A stretch of DNA of 64,000 nt, from the NCBI GenBank assembly GCA_001516025.1, contig LOEU01000015.1, positions 62,001-126,000 of the forward strand, in the 5' to 3' direction. The notes under the pieces are model-generated. The model had not been told where the DNA came from. It searched no databases and saw only the letters and a list, made by a program, of their open reading frames with translations. The DNA comes from a bacterium BRH_c32. Its GTDB lineage: Bacteria > Bacteroidota > Ignavibacteria > Ignavibacteriales > Melioribacteraceae. The translations under genes were made by a program, and so were the position numbers. Numbering within the stretch: the first letter of the stretch is position 1; each line of letters starts with the position of its first letter. Positions 7,758 to 22,328 of this stretch are shown one piece after another.

Positions 7758-9719
7758 TTACTCTTTGGATGAAGTGTCATTGCCCTTATTTGGTGTATCT
7801 CTTTTCCGGTAATTTTTTTTATATGGTCTTTTCTTAAACGGCTTTTTATCCTGCTGCTTTACGTTATCGTGATCATCTCTATGTATAACTTTCTTGCGAT
7901 GCTTCTCCGGGATAGGAACTAATAATTCCTCTTCCGGGAAAATACATTCAATCGGTTTACCAAGAAAATCTTCTATCTTAGGAATTTCATGAGAATCATT
8001 TTCATCAGCGAAATTAATTGAAATACCGGAAGCACCTGCTCTGCCTGTCCTTCCAATTCGATGTACATATTCTTCAGTATCCTGCGGAAGATTATAATTA
8101 ATAACATGCGAAATTGCCTCTACATGTATTCCTCTTGAAGCAACATCTGTAGCCACAAGAACACGCACGGTCCCATCTCGGAATTTTTCTAATCTCTTAA
8201 TTCGCTGAGCTTGCTCCACATCTCCCGAAAGGAGTGTTGTGCCAATGCCATACATCTCAAAAGTTTCTTTTAATTTTTTTGCTTCATGCCGGCGATTAAC
8301 AAATACTAATACACGCTCAAGATTTTTCTGCATAATAATATTATAAAGTAAAGTCGGCTTTTCTGTAACAGTCGTTATATAGGTAATTTGCTCTATACTC
8401 TCTACTGCAACATTATCGGATTTCATCGAAATTTCGTGAGCTTCATTTGTCCATGATTCAGATAATCTTCTTACATCGGTGGACATAGTAGCACTGAAAA
8501 ACATCGTCTGCCGATTTGTTTTTGGAGGTGTCTTAAAAACTATTTTCTTTACCGAAGGAATAAATCCCATATTAAGCATTCTATCAGCTTCATCAATTAC
8601 TAATATTTCTACACGGCTTAAATCGACAAGTCGTTTATCAATGAAATCGATAAGTCTGCCCGGTGTGCAAATAAGCAAATCGATCGGCGAAGAGCGAAGA
8701 GCTTTCTGCTGCTTCATGTAATCGATTCCGCCGAAGAGAGACAGAATTGAGCAAGGGACATACTTCCCTATCGATCGGGCATCTTTTTCAATTTGCAAAA
8801 CTAGCTCACGTGTGGGAGCAAGTATAAGCGCACGAGGAGCACCATGCTTTCTTTTTCCGGTAATCGGTTTTTTGAGAATAATATTAAAAATTGTAATAAG
8901 GAAAGCAGCTGTTTTTCCGGTACCTGTTTGTGCTTGAGCTATGATATCATTTCCGATTAAAGATTTTGGGAGCGTTTCGGATTGTACTTCTGTACAATGT
9001 TGAAATCCAAGATCATATACTCCATGCAGAATCTCATTCGCTAATTTAAAATCTTGGAATCGAGATTTACCTACCACTGCCGGCACTTTGAATACAGATT
9101 CATCCCACGGTTCAGATGGAATAACCGGAGTTACCTCACTTTCCAAAATTTCTGTTTCGTTTCCACTCTCGTTCTGTTTTTGTGAAGATTTTCTTCTTTG
9201 ATTAGTCCTCGGTTTGCGAGGAGGTTGATTATTCTTTTCGTTTGATTCAAGTGAATCATTTTCAATTTTATTTTCTATTGCATCCGCAGCTTTGTTATTT
9301 GATTCTTCTGATTCTCTTTTACCTCGTGTAAATTTTCTATCTGAGGAAGTTTTTTCATCATTTATATGTTTTTCGTTTGTTCTACCTTGAGGATTTCGGG
9401 CGGGTTTTTCCCTACGTTCAGTCTTTCCACTCCGTTCATTATTTGCACTCGAAACTTTACTTTCCTTTGATTCATCTTTTGAGCGAGGCGGTCTGCTTCT
9501 TTTTTCTGAAGGGTCATTCGTTTTATTATCGCTATTACGACTGCTATTACCCGCAGCTCTTTTGCTTCTTCTTAATCTATATTCTTCGGGAGTTTCTTTT
9601 TTACGAGGTTTGTATGTTCGTTTTGTTTCAGTTGATTTTGCAGTTCTTTCTATTGGTTTAGCTTCTTCTTTTTTACTGCTAAATATGTCTTTTATCTTCG
9701 ATACTAATTTTTTTATCAA
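7758..9719 (-). CDS. DEAD-box ATP-dependent RNA helicase with long charged N-terminal tail
   Basis: A 653-residue RNA helicase of the RhlE/RhlB type. All core motifs are present: AQTGTGKTAAF near 261, PTRELV, TPGRL, DEADRM near 374, SAT, TDVASRGIH and HRIGRTGRAG near 551. Unusually, the first ~210 residues are a low-complexity tail rich in Lys, Arg, Glu, Ser and Asn, and the last ~40 are again strongly basic (KKPFKKRPYKKNYRKR). Such tails usually bind RNA or drive condensate formation; that is inference. It is likely cytosolic and acts in ribosome assembly, RNA decay or cold adaptation. It is transcribed alone, divergent from rmuC. Confidence 0.93.
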   Translation of the reverse strand: MIKKLVSKIKDIFSSKKEEAKPIERTAKSTETKRTYKPRKKETPEEYRLRRSKRAAGNSSRNSDNKTNDPSEKRSRPPRSKDESKESKVSSANNERSGKTERREKPARNPQGRTNEKHINDEKTSSDRKFTRGKRESEESNNKAADAIENKIENDSLESNEKNNQPPRKPRTNQRRKSSQKQNESGNETEILESEVTPVIPSEPWDESVFKVPAVVGKSRFQDFKLANEILHGVYDLGFQHCTEVQSETLPKSLIGNDIIAQAQTGTGKTAAFLITIFNIILKKPITGKRKHGAPRALILAPTRELVLQIEKDARSIGKYVPCSILSLFGGIDYMKQQKALRSSPIDLLICTPGRLIDFIDKRLVDLSRVEILVIDEADRMLNMGFIPSVKKIVFKTPPKTNRQTMFFSATMSTDVRRLSESWTNEAHEISMKSDNVAVESIEQITYITTVTEKPTLLYNIIMQKNLERVLVFVNRRHEAKKLKETFEMYGIGTTLLSGDVEQAQRIKRLEKFRDGTVRVLVATDVASRGIHVEAISHVINYNLPQDTEEYVHRIGRTGRAGASGISINFADENDSHEIPKIEDFLGKPIECIFPEEELLVPIPEKHRKKVIHRDDHDNVKQQDKKPFKKRPYKKNYRKRDTPNKGNDTSSKE

Positions 9720-9855
9720 TTTTCGTTCAATCTTGTGAAATAATAATTATTTATAACTATAATATACACCAAATTTGTTTATTGCGGTAATTAGATTTTT
9801 TTGAGTTCAAATTTTTAGTTAATATTAGAGTATAAACAAAATCGAGTTTTTTCAA

Positions 9856-11229
9856 ATGGAAATGATTTTACTGCCAGTTATTGCTATTTTATTATTAATT
9901 ACGATTTTATTGATATTTATATTTCGCCCAAAAGAGAATACTGAATCTCAGAATCTGCTTAATAAAATCAATGAGCTAAATAATATACTTACTAAGATTG
10001 AGACGAATCTGAAAGAAGATTTCCGAATTAACAGACAGGAGAATGCAACACTTGCAAAAGAGAACCGGTCAGAACTTAGCTCTACACTGAAAGATTTCTC
10101 TATCAATAACTCTGACCAATTAGAAAAATTATTACAACAATCTAAAAATGATAATATACAAATTCGCGAAGCATTAGTTTCGGCATTCAGAGGTTTCCAA
10201 GAATCATTTGAAAAGAGTGTTAATTCTTTTAATGATTTACAAAAAGAAAAGTTTGCGCAATTGGAAGTCCGTCAAAATGATTTAGTAAAAAACACGGAAT
10301 CAAAATTAGAATCAATAAGAATCACAGTGGAAGAAAAACTCGAGAAAACATTAAGCGATCGATTAGGGCAGAGTTTTGATACTGTCGGTAAGCAATTGAT
10401 TGAGGTACAAAAAGGTCTTGGCGAGATGCAATCCTTAGCGCAGGATGTCGGTGGACTTAAGAAAGTTCTAAGTAACGTAAAAATGAGAGGTGGAATAGGT
10501 GAAGTGCAGCTTGATATGCTTTTGGAACAATTACTCGCTCCGGATCAATATCAGGCAAACGTAAAAACAAAAGAAGGAAGTAATGCAGTAGTAGAATTTG
10601 CCGTAAAACTACCCGGAAGAGATGAAGAAAATTCAAATGTCTGGCTTCCGATAGATGCTAAGTTCCCGACAGATGTCTATGAGCATTTACAAAGTGCTTA
10701 TGACGTTGGTGATATCGAACAAATTGAAATAATGCAAAAAGCACTCCAATCTGCAATCAAAAAAATGGCAAAAGATATTTGTGATAAATATATCGATCCA
10801 CCTAATACTACTGATTTTGCAATTATGTTCTTACCTTTTGAAGGAATTTATGCAGAGGTAGTTCGAAAGGCGAGTTTAATTGAAGAAGTGCAGAGAGACT
10901 GCAAAGTAATTATAACCGGCCCTTCTACACTTGCAGCATTATTAAATAGTTTACAGATGGGATTCAGGACTTTGGCAATTCAGAAAAGAAGCAGCGAAGT
11001 TTGGAAAGTACTTGGAGCAGTAAAAAAAGAATTTGAAAATTTCGGCGGTTTAATGCAAAAAGCACAAAATAATATTCAGACCGGACTAAATCAATTAGAT
11101 GATGTAATAGGAAAAAGAACAAGAGCAATTCAGAGAAAATTAACCGGAGTGGAAGCTTTAAGCGAAGGAGATACCAAAGCAATTCTTCCCGAAGCATTAA
11201 ACGGAAGTTTATCAGACGATGATGAATAA
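9856..11229 (+). CDS. rmuC: DNA recombination protein RmuC
   Basis: A 457-residue protein with one N-terminal membrane helix (about 4-24), a long coiled-coil region (about 35-200) and the RmuC nuclease-like domain (about 200-400; GIGEVQLDMLLEQLL, LPIDAKFP, FLPFEGIYAE). RmuC proteins limit inversions between short repeats and belong to a PD-(D/E)XK-like group; their exact activity is not settled. arfB follows after 8 bases, so the two are probably co-transcribed. Confidence 0.93.
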   Translation: MEMILLPVIAILLLITILLIFIFRPKENTESQNLLNKINELNNILTKIETNLKEDFRINRQENATLAKENRSELSSTLKDFSINNSDQLEKLLQQSKNDNIQIREALVSAFRGFQESFEKSVNSFNDLQKEKFAQLEVRQNDLVKNTESKLESIRITVEEKLEKTLSDRLGQSFDTVGKQLIEVQKGLGEMQSLAQDVGGLKKVLSNVKMRGGIGEVQLDMLLEQLLAPDQYQANVKTKEGSNAVVEFAVKLPGRDEENSNVWLPIDAKFPTDVYEHLQSAYDVGDIEQIEIMQKALQSAIKKMAKDICDKYIDPPNTTDFAIMFLPFEGIYAEVVRKASLIEEVQRDCKVIITGPSTLAALLNSLQMGFRTLAIQKRSSEVWKVLGAVKKEFENFGGLMQKAQNNIQTGLNQLDDVIGKRTRAIQRKLTGVEALSEGDTKAILPEALNGSLSDDDE

Positions 11230-11237
11230 TTAGGAAA

Positions 11238-11666
11238 ATGATAAAAATTAATAGAAATATCGAAATACCCGAAACTGAAATTGAGATGACTGCAATTCGG
11301 TCTCAAGGTAAGGGTGGGCAAAATGTTAATAAAGTTGCCACCGCCATTCATCTGCGTTTCAGTATCCCCGATTCATCATTACCTGAAGAAATTAAGGAAC
11401 GACTGCTTAAGATTAACGATAAAAGGTTAACAAAAGATGGCGTTATAGTTTTTAAGGCACAGAGATTCCGCACTCAAGAGAAGAATAGAGAAGATGCAAT
11501 AAATCGTTTTATCGAGTTAATTAAGAAAGGGATAGCAGTCCGTAAGAAAAGAAAACCGACAAAACCAACCGCAGGTTCAAAAGAAAAAAGGTTAGATTCA
11601 AAAGCAAAGCGTAGCAAAATTAAATCCCTCAGAGGAAGTTCAGGTATTACAATCCACGGTGATTAG
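11238..11666 (+). CDS. arfB: Alternative ribosome-rescue peptidyl-tRNA hydrolase ArfB
   Basis: A 142-residue class-I release-factor-like hydrolase. The GGQ catalytic loop is intact (RSQGKGGQNVNKV, about residues 20-32), and the C-terminal tail is rich in Lys and Arg (KKRKPTKPTAGSKEKR), as needed to enter the empty mRNA channel of stalled ribosomes. There is no stop-codon recognition domain, which fits ArfB (YaeJ) rather than RF1/RF2. It starts 8 bases after rmuC and ends 2 bases before the convergent histidine-kinase gene. Confidence 0.93.
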   Translation: MIKINRNIEIPETEIEMTAIRSQGKGGQNVNKVATAIHLRFSIPDSSLPEEIKERLLKINDKRLTKDGVIVFKAQRFRTQEKNREDAINRFIELIKKGIAVRKKRKPTKPTAGSKEKRLDSKAKRSKIKSLRGSSGITIHGD

Positions 11667-11668
11667 TG

Positions 11669-13615
11669 CTATGATCTTTTCGGAAGTGTTATACAAAATG
11701 TAGTGCCGACTCCCAAATGACTAGCGACAGTAATTTTACCACCATGTTTTTCAATAAATTCTTTACAAAGAATTAATCCGAGACCGGTGCCCGATTCATT
11801 ATCGGTACCGATTGTAGATCTTGTTTCATCTAACTTGAAAAGACTTTCCACTCGGCTCGGCTCCATTCCCGTTCCTGTATCGGTTATATCTATTTGTATA
11901 GAGTCATTTGTTTCGATAGCACCAATATTAATCTTATCCTCTTTGCTGCTAAACTTAATTGCATTTGAAATCAAATTCCTTAGTACGGTATTAAGCATAT
12001 CTTCATCGGCAAATACCATTAAGTCATTTGGGATGTCGGTGGAGAGCTGAACCCCCTTTTTATCGGCAGATTTACCGAGCAGTTGAATATTCTCACTTAC
12101 TAATCCATACAAGGAAATAGAGCAGGGATTAAATTCTAAATGACCGGTTTGCGATCGCGACCATTGTAATAAATTTTGAAGCAAACTATGAGAAAGATGA
12201 GCTGATTTCTTCATCTCTTGAAGATAATAAATTTTTTCTTCGTCAGAGAATTCGGAAAATTCCGTAATTAAGAGATCTGAAAAACCGATAATTGTAATAA
12301 ATGGGTTTTTGAGATCGTGAGCTATAATAGAGAAAAATTTATCTTTTGTTTTATTTAATTCCTGCATCTTCTTTTCAGATTCAATCAATCTCTCTTCAGC
12401 GCGCTTTTTAAGTGTATTATCATAAGCAACATAAACAACAGAATCCTCGGATAGATAAGAAAGCCGAGCATTAAACCAATACTCTTTATCTTCAATTATC
12501 ATTGGATATTCAATTTCTACAAGCTGCTTTGTCGATAAACATTTATTAACAGCATCCATAAAGAAATCGGCTTTTTCTTTATCAAAGATTTCATATAACG
12601 ATTTGCCTAGTAATTTTTCTTTAGGCAAATAAAGTAATTTCTGATTAGCCGAGGCAATTTTGATATACTCTCCCTTTGAATTGAGTTGAATAACAATATC
12701 TTGCATAGATTCAAATAGAGCAGTTAATTCTTTTTCATTATTTCTAAGCTTTATCATTGCCCTTGAAAGGAAGAAGATAAGAAGACTTATAATAAAAGCA
12801 CTGATATAGAGAAAAATAATTATTGCTTCAGTATTATCGGTATAATCTCCCCATCCCTCAATCGGCATTGCAGCAAATACCCATGTACCCGTAGGAAGTA
12901 GAACATCCACAGTAACAGGATTGCTTGAAAATATTTTATCATCGCCCCAAAAAGCTTTACCGTTATTACCTGTCCCGTCAATTCCCTTTAATGCATATAC
13001 ATATCTATCATCTTTGGTATTTAGTTTAATTTCATTAAAAAGTTTGTCTTTCCAAATTACGATATCCGTCATTCCCCAAAAACTTGTAGAATCGTTTCCG
13101 TGTTTTAGAAATACGGGTGTATAACTGATAAATGCAATTCCACCTTCTACTAATTCAACGGGACCGGCGATAAATGTGTTTCTTGTTTCAATAGTTTTTT
13201 CTACAATTATTTTTCGTTCAGGATGCTCAAGAAGATTAAGTCCGACAGCAGATTCATGCCCTTTCATTGGATAGATAGCACTAAGAATTGAATTAGGTGA
13301 GATTGCCATCGTTGATATTACAGTATCGTTCTTTATTAACTCATTAGCAAGATTTTCAAAAATAGCAGCGTCTATATTCGGATTGATTGTAATATAAGCA
13401 GCTACGCCTTTTGTGTAGTAGATTCGAGAATAGAGAGCTTTTTCTAACTGCGATTTTTTTGAAATTAATACTTCGTCTAATTCAGCGCGAATATCTTTTT
13501 CTTTTTTATCGTTACTAAACTCCGTGTATTGAAGAATAATAAAAACAAATACGACTAATGATATAATCGCTATTAAAAGCGGTGAATAATTTGACGATTT
13601 TGATGAAACGGGCAT
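11669..13615 (-). CDS. CHASE-PAS sensor histidine kinase
   Basis: A 648-residue membrane kinase. A TM helix (about 12-30) and a second near 265-287 flank a periplasmic CHASE domain (about 45-245, with FIAGPVELVEGG). A PAS domain follows (about 290-410), then HisKA with the phospho-acceptor in SIIAHDLKNPF and an HATPase domain (NLISNAIKFS, DTGTGMEP, GTGLGLILCKEF). There is no receiver or DNA-binding domain and no adjacent response regulator, so its partner is elsewhere. Its kinase module closely resembles that of the propeller kinase just upstream on the same strand (101-bp gap), which suggests duplication. Confidence 0.9.
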   Translation of the reverse strand: MPVSSKSSNYSPLLIAIISLVVFVFIILQYTEFSNDKKEKDIRAELDEVLISKKSQLEKALYSRIYYTKGVAAYITINPNIDAAIFENLANELIKNDTVISTMAISPNSILSAIYPMKGHESAVGLNLLEHPERKIIVEKTIETRNTFIAGPVELVEGGIAFISYTPVFLKHGNDSTSFWGMTDIVIWKDKLFNEIKLNTKDDRYVYALKGIDGTGNNGKAFWGDDKIFSSNPVTVDVLLPTGTWVFAAMPIEGWGDYTDNTEAIIIFLYISAFIISLLIFFLSRAMIKLRNNEKELTALFESMQDIVIQLNSKGEYIKIASANQKLLYLPKEKLLGKSLYEIFDKEKADFFMDAVNKCLSTKQLVEIEYPMIIEDKEYWFNARLSYLSEDSVVYVAYDNTLKKRAEERLIESEKKMQELNKTKDKFFSIIAHDLKNPFITIIGFSDLLITEFSEFSDEEKIYYLQEMKKSAHLSHSLLQNLLQWSRSQTGHLEFNPCSISLYGLVSENIQLLGKSADKKGVQLSTDIPNDLMVFADEDMLNTVLRNLISNAIKFSSKEDKINIGAIETNDSIQIDITDTGTGMEPSRVESLFKLDETRSTIGTDNESGTGLGLILCKEFIEKHGGKITVASHLGVGTTFCITLPKRS

Positions 13616-13716
13616 TAATTTCCTTTATCCATTTAATTAACCATATAAGTTAATTCCTAATAGACTTAAATGAAATTATTTTTTTATTTTTTTTGTATAT
13701 AATAAGATAATTAGTG

Positions 13717-16700
13717 TTATTTAAGTTGCGGATTTGGAATTGTAATATGGAATTTACTCCATTTATATTCTTCGCTTTCAGCCCAAATTTTTCCACCATG
13801 AACTTCAATAAACTCTTTGCATAGCACCAATCCAAGCCCTGTACTTGGTTCGTTATCAGTGCCCTTACGGCTAACTTTTTCATCAATCTTGAAGAGTTTT
13901 TTTAATTCCGAATCCGAAATTCCGATACCAGAATCAAAAACTGTAATCTGAATTTCGTTCTCTTTATCTTCGGCATCAATCGTAATTTTATCGCCTTGTT
14001 TAGTAAATTTTATTGCGTTCGATAATAGATTTCTAAAAACAGTATTAATCATTTTTTCATCGGCAAAAATTTCTAAAGATGGATCTACAGAATTTTTTAT
14101 GGTTACTTTTTTTTGTGTTAATCTATCAGAAATAGTTGCAATATTTTGATTAATTAATTCATTAAGATTTAGCGATTCTTTATTAATTTTAATTCCATTC
14201 TGTTGAATGGAAGCCCATTCCAGTAGATTGTTCATTAATTTATAAAGGTTATCAGCCGATTTATTTAACGAACTGCTAATTTCGGCGTATTCAGTAACGG
14301 AGATATTATTGCTTTGGTTAGCCATAAGATCTGTCAATTTAAGAAATCCGCTTAATGGACTTCTAAGATCATGAGCAATGATTCTAAAAAATTTATCTTT
14401 CGATGCATTAACTTCTTTCAATTCACGTGCTTGTGCTTGGATATCTCTAGTTCTTTCGTCCACCATTCTTCCAAGCTCAATATTTTTTCTTTTTAATCGG
14501 AAGGAATTAATATATACAACTAGATAAAGCATTAAAACAAAGAGAATAAAATATCCCATGTAAGCCCAAAAAGACCTATACCAAGGAGGCATAACTGTAA
14601 AAGAATAACTGATAGTTTTACTCCATATACCTTCAGGACTTTTTGCTTTCAGATAGAATGTATATTTCCCCTCATTCATATTTCCAAAAACAGCACTTGT
14701 ATTTTCAGTAAATGGGCTCCAATGTTTATCGTACCCTTCTAAGTAATATTGGTATTTTACAAGCTTAGGTCTTGTAACTTCGATAGCAGCATATTCAATA
14801 GTAATTTGATTATGGTCATAAGGAATTTTTAAATCGATAGGAACTTGATAAATAGGAGCAATGTGATTAAACTGAATGTTTGAGTAATGCTCACGCATTT
14901 TTACTATTTCATTTTTGTCGAGGTTTTTGCCAAATACAGTAGTTTCCTGCTGCCTAATTGTAGTAGAATCGTAAATTGTATTGCCCTTTAGACTATACCA
15001 ACTAATTACTTCATCTTTTAGTTTTATTCCTTGAATTGAAATTATAGGAGGAGTGTTATCTCTTTTAATTTTTTTGTAATCGAAACGGATTAAAGCTGTA
15101 TTATCGGCACCAGTGGCAATCCAGATAACACCTTTGCTATCAAGATACATTCCACGTTGCCCTGCATTAACATCTTTGATTGGGTAACCTGTTCTTTTGT
15201 TATAAATTTCAAAAATAGGTTTATTCCCTTTCCATCCGGTCAAAACAGATATACCCCAATTAGTTCCAATAAAGATTCTCCCCTCTTTATCTTGCAATAT
15301 CTGTCCGACTGTATTATCGCTTAATCCATCTTCGGTGGTATAGTAACTAAAAGACTTACCATCATATTTCATAATTCCATTACCATCAGATCCGAGCCAT
15401 ATATTGCCGACATTGTCTTCAAAAACCGAATATATAATATTTTGCGAAAGACCATTTTTAGTCGTAAAATTAGTAAACTTCTGACCGTCAAATTTGCTTA
15501 AACCACCCGAAGTTCCAAACCAAATATTTCCCTCTTTATCTAAAAGAGAGCAGAGTACAATATTATGAGCTAAGCCTTCATTGATAGTAAAATTTTTAAA
15601 TTCTTTACCGTCAAATCTGCTAACACCGCCGCCGGCAGTACCAAACCAATAAATACCTTTTTTATCTTCCAGAATAGTATTGACTCTATTATCGGTAAGA
15701 CCATTTTTAGTTGTGTATGTTGTAAAGTTTCCGCTATTTGTTGCGGGATTATATTTGCTTACACCACCGCCGATAGTTCCGAACCAGATATTCCCTTTGG
15801 AATCTTCATAGATGCTTTTAATGCTATTATCTTTTAATCCATTTTCCATTGAAAAATATTTAGTAAAAAGAGGTGAGCCGCTCAAAAGATTTTTACTTTG
15901 AAACATTGAGATGCCATTATTATAAGTACCCAACCAGATATTCCCTTTGGAATCTTCTAGGATACTATAAATAATATTAGCTCTAAGACCTTGCCGAGAT
16001 GAGTATGAAGTAAAAGCTCTTCCATCGTATCGAGTAATTCCTGCTCCATAAGTGCCCATCCATATATTACCGCCTTTATCAGAAGTAATCGTATAAATAT
16101 AATCATTCGGAAGTCCTTCAAGTGATGAAAATGAAGTAAATGACTTTCCATCGTATCGAGAAACACCGCCTCCTTGTGTACCAAACCACAATTCACCGGA
16201 TTGGTCTAAATAAGAACACCAAATTCTATTATTCGCAAGTCCATCTTGCTTGCTGAAGTATTTAAAATCTTTTCCATCATAAACAGAAATGCCACCGCCC
16301 AAAGTACCAAACCATAATTTACCTGAATTATCTTGCAAAATAGAAAAAACAGTATCACCGGAAAGACCATTGGATTTATTGAAATTCTTAAACTTTTTTC
16401 CGTCAAATCTGCTGACGCCATTCAAGACAGTACCGAACCACATAAAACCATCTTTATCTTGAAGAATTGAGCGGACATTATTATCGGCAAGTCCATCTTG
16501 TACCGTATAGGCTTTAAACTTTTTTCCATCAAATCTGGAAACACCACCGCCATAAGTACCAAACCACATAATCCCGTCTTTATCTTCGGCAATACTTAGA
16601 ATGGAATTATTGAGTAATCCTTGAACTTCGAAAAAAGTAGTGAATGTTCTTCCATCATATTTGCAAATACCTTTTCTATTAGTACCAAACCACATATTGC

Positions 16701-17022
16701 CATTAGAATCTTCATAGATAGATAGGATAACATTACTTGGCATTCCGTTAATTATTCCGAAGGTGGTAAAAGATTTTCCGTCATAACGGCTGACACCGCC
16801 CCCATAAGTACCGAACCATAGATTACCGAAACGATCTCTATAACTGCTGGCTATACTGCTTAGGGGAAGTCCCTGTTCAGTAGTAAAAGTGGTGAAATTT
16901 GCTAATCCGCCAAAATCACCTTGAGCATTTAGCGAATATTTCGGCAATAAGAAAGCAGATAATAATGTGATATATCCTAATATTGGCAGGATACTTTTTG
17001 ATATTTTTAAATTTAGCTTCAA
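13717..17022 (-). CDS. Two-component-propeller sensor histidine kinase
   Basis: An 1101-residue membrane sensor. After a signal anchor, about 14 propeller repeats (periodic GNIWFGT...GGVSRYDGKSF, about 40-43 residues each) fill residues 35-640 and should form two periplasmic beta-propellers. A Y_Y_Y domain (about 750-810), a TM helix (about 821-840), HisKA (H near 882 in RIIAHDLRSPL) and HATPase (GLGLVLCKEF) follow. Unlike the Bacteroides hybrid sensors (HTCS) it has no receiver or AraC domain. Such sensors usually detect oligosaccharides; a secreted beta-galactosidase lies 87 bases upstream on the same strand, so it may sense a galactoside-type sugar. That is inference. Confidence 0.92.
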   Translation of the reverse strand: MKLNLKISKSILPILGYITLLSAFLLPKYSLNAQGDFGGLANFTTFTTEQGLPLSSIASSYRDRFGNLWFGTYGGGVSRYDGKSFTTFGIINGMPSNVILSIYEDSNGNMWFGTNRKGICKYDGRTFTTFFEVQGLLNNSILSIAEDKDGIMWFGTYGGGVSRFDGKKFKAYTVQDGLADNNVRSILQDKDGFMWFGTVLNGVSRFDGKKFKNFNKSNGLSGDTVFSILQDNSGKLWFGTLGGGISVYDGKDFKYFSKQDGLANNRIWCSYLDQSGELWFGTQGGGVSRYDGKSFTSFSSLEGLPNDYIYTITSDKGGNIWMGTYGAGITRYDGRAFTSYSSRQGLRANIIYSILEDSKGNIWLGTYNNGISMFQSKNLLSGSPLFTKYFSMENGLKDNSIKSIYEDSKGNIWFGTIGGGVSKYNPATNSGNFTTYTTKNGLTDNRVNTILEDKKGIYWFGTAGGGVSRFDGKEFKNFTINEGLAHNIVLCSLLDKEGNIWFGTSGGLSKFDGQKFTNFTTKNGLSQNIIYSVFEDNVGNIWLGSDGNGIMKYDGKSFSYYTTEDGLSDNTVGQILQDKEGRIFIGTNWGISVLTGWKGNKPIFEIYNKRTGYPIKDVNAGQRGMYLDSKGVIWIATGADNTALIRFDYKKIKRDNTPPIISIQGIKLKDEVISWYSLKGNTIYDSTTIRQQETTVFGKNLDKNEIVKMREHYSNIQFNHIAPIYQVPIDLKIPYDHNQITIEYAAIEVTRPKLVKYQYYLEGYDKHWSPFTENTSAVFGNMNEGKYTFYLKAKSPEGIWSKTISYSFTVMPPWYRSFWAYMGYFILFVLMLYLVVYINSFRLKRKNIELGRMVDERTRDIQAQARELKEVNASKDKFFRIIAHDLRSPLSGFLKLTDLMANQSNNISVTEYAEISSSLNKSADNLYKLMNNLLEWASIQQNGIKINKESLNLNELINQNIATISDRLTQKKVTIKNSVDPSLEIFADEKMINTVFRNLLSNAIKFTKQGDKITIDAEDKENEIQITVFDSGIGISDSELKKLFKIDEKVSRKGTDNEPSTGLGLVLCKEFIEVHGGKIWAESEEYKWSKFHITIPNPQLK

Positions 17023-17108
17023 TTATTTATTTATAGTATTAGAAAAATAGGTATAACAGTCCTAACGGTATTATCGAAACAAATCATAATTTCTTTAGCC
17101 TCCACAAA

Positions 17109-22200
<5,092 letters not shown>

Positions 22201-22221
22201 TGAAATAATTATTATTTTCTA

Positions 22222-22229
22222 CAAAACTA
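22222..22229 (-). promoter_or_regulatory. Candidate -7 promoter box for the GH2 operon
   Basis: On the minus strand this reads TAGTTTTG, matching TAnnTTTG, 22-29 bases upstream of the start of the alpha/alpha protein. A T-rich stretch lies about 20 bases further upstream. The evidence is only a short consensus match at a plausible distance. Confidence 0.35.
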
Positions 22230-22279
22230 ACAGATATATATGAGAATAGAAAATACTCACTTAAAATTTACATAAAAAA

Positions 22280-22306
22280 AGCCCGACTGAAAAAATCAAT
22301 CGGGCT
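22280..22306 (-). terminator. Intrinsic terminator of the GDPD/LamG gene
   Basis: On the minus strand AGCCCGATTGA pairs with TCAGTCGGGCT (11 bp, one G-U pair), followed by seven T. It sits about 23 bases after the stop of the large T9SS-cargo gene, and the strand and T run fit rho-independent termination of that gene. Confidence 0.85.
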
Positions 22307-22328
22307 GGGAAAAAATCTAATTAAGGGC

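Noticed and set aside
15050..16900. Regular ~125-base similarity resembling a DNA tandem repeat or CRISPR
   Set aside because: The period matches the 40-43 residue propeller blade and the DNA copies are diverged; there are no identical direct repeats with spacers.
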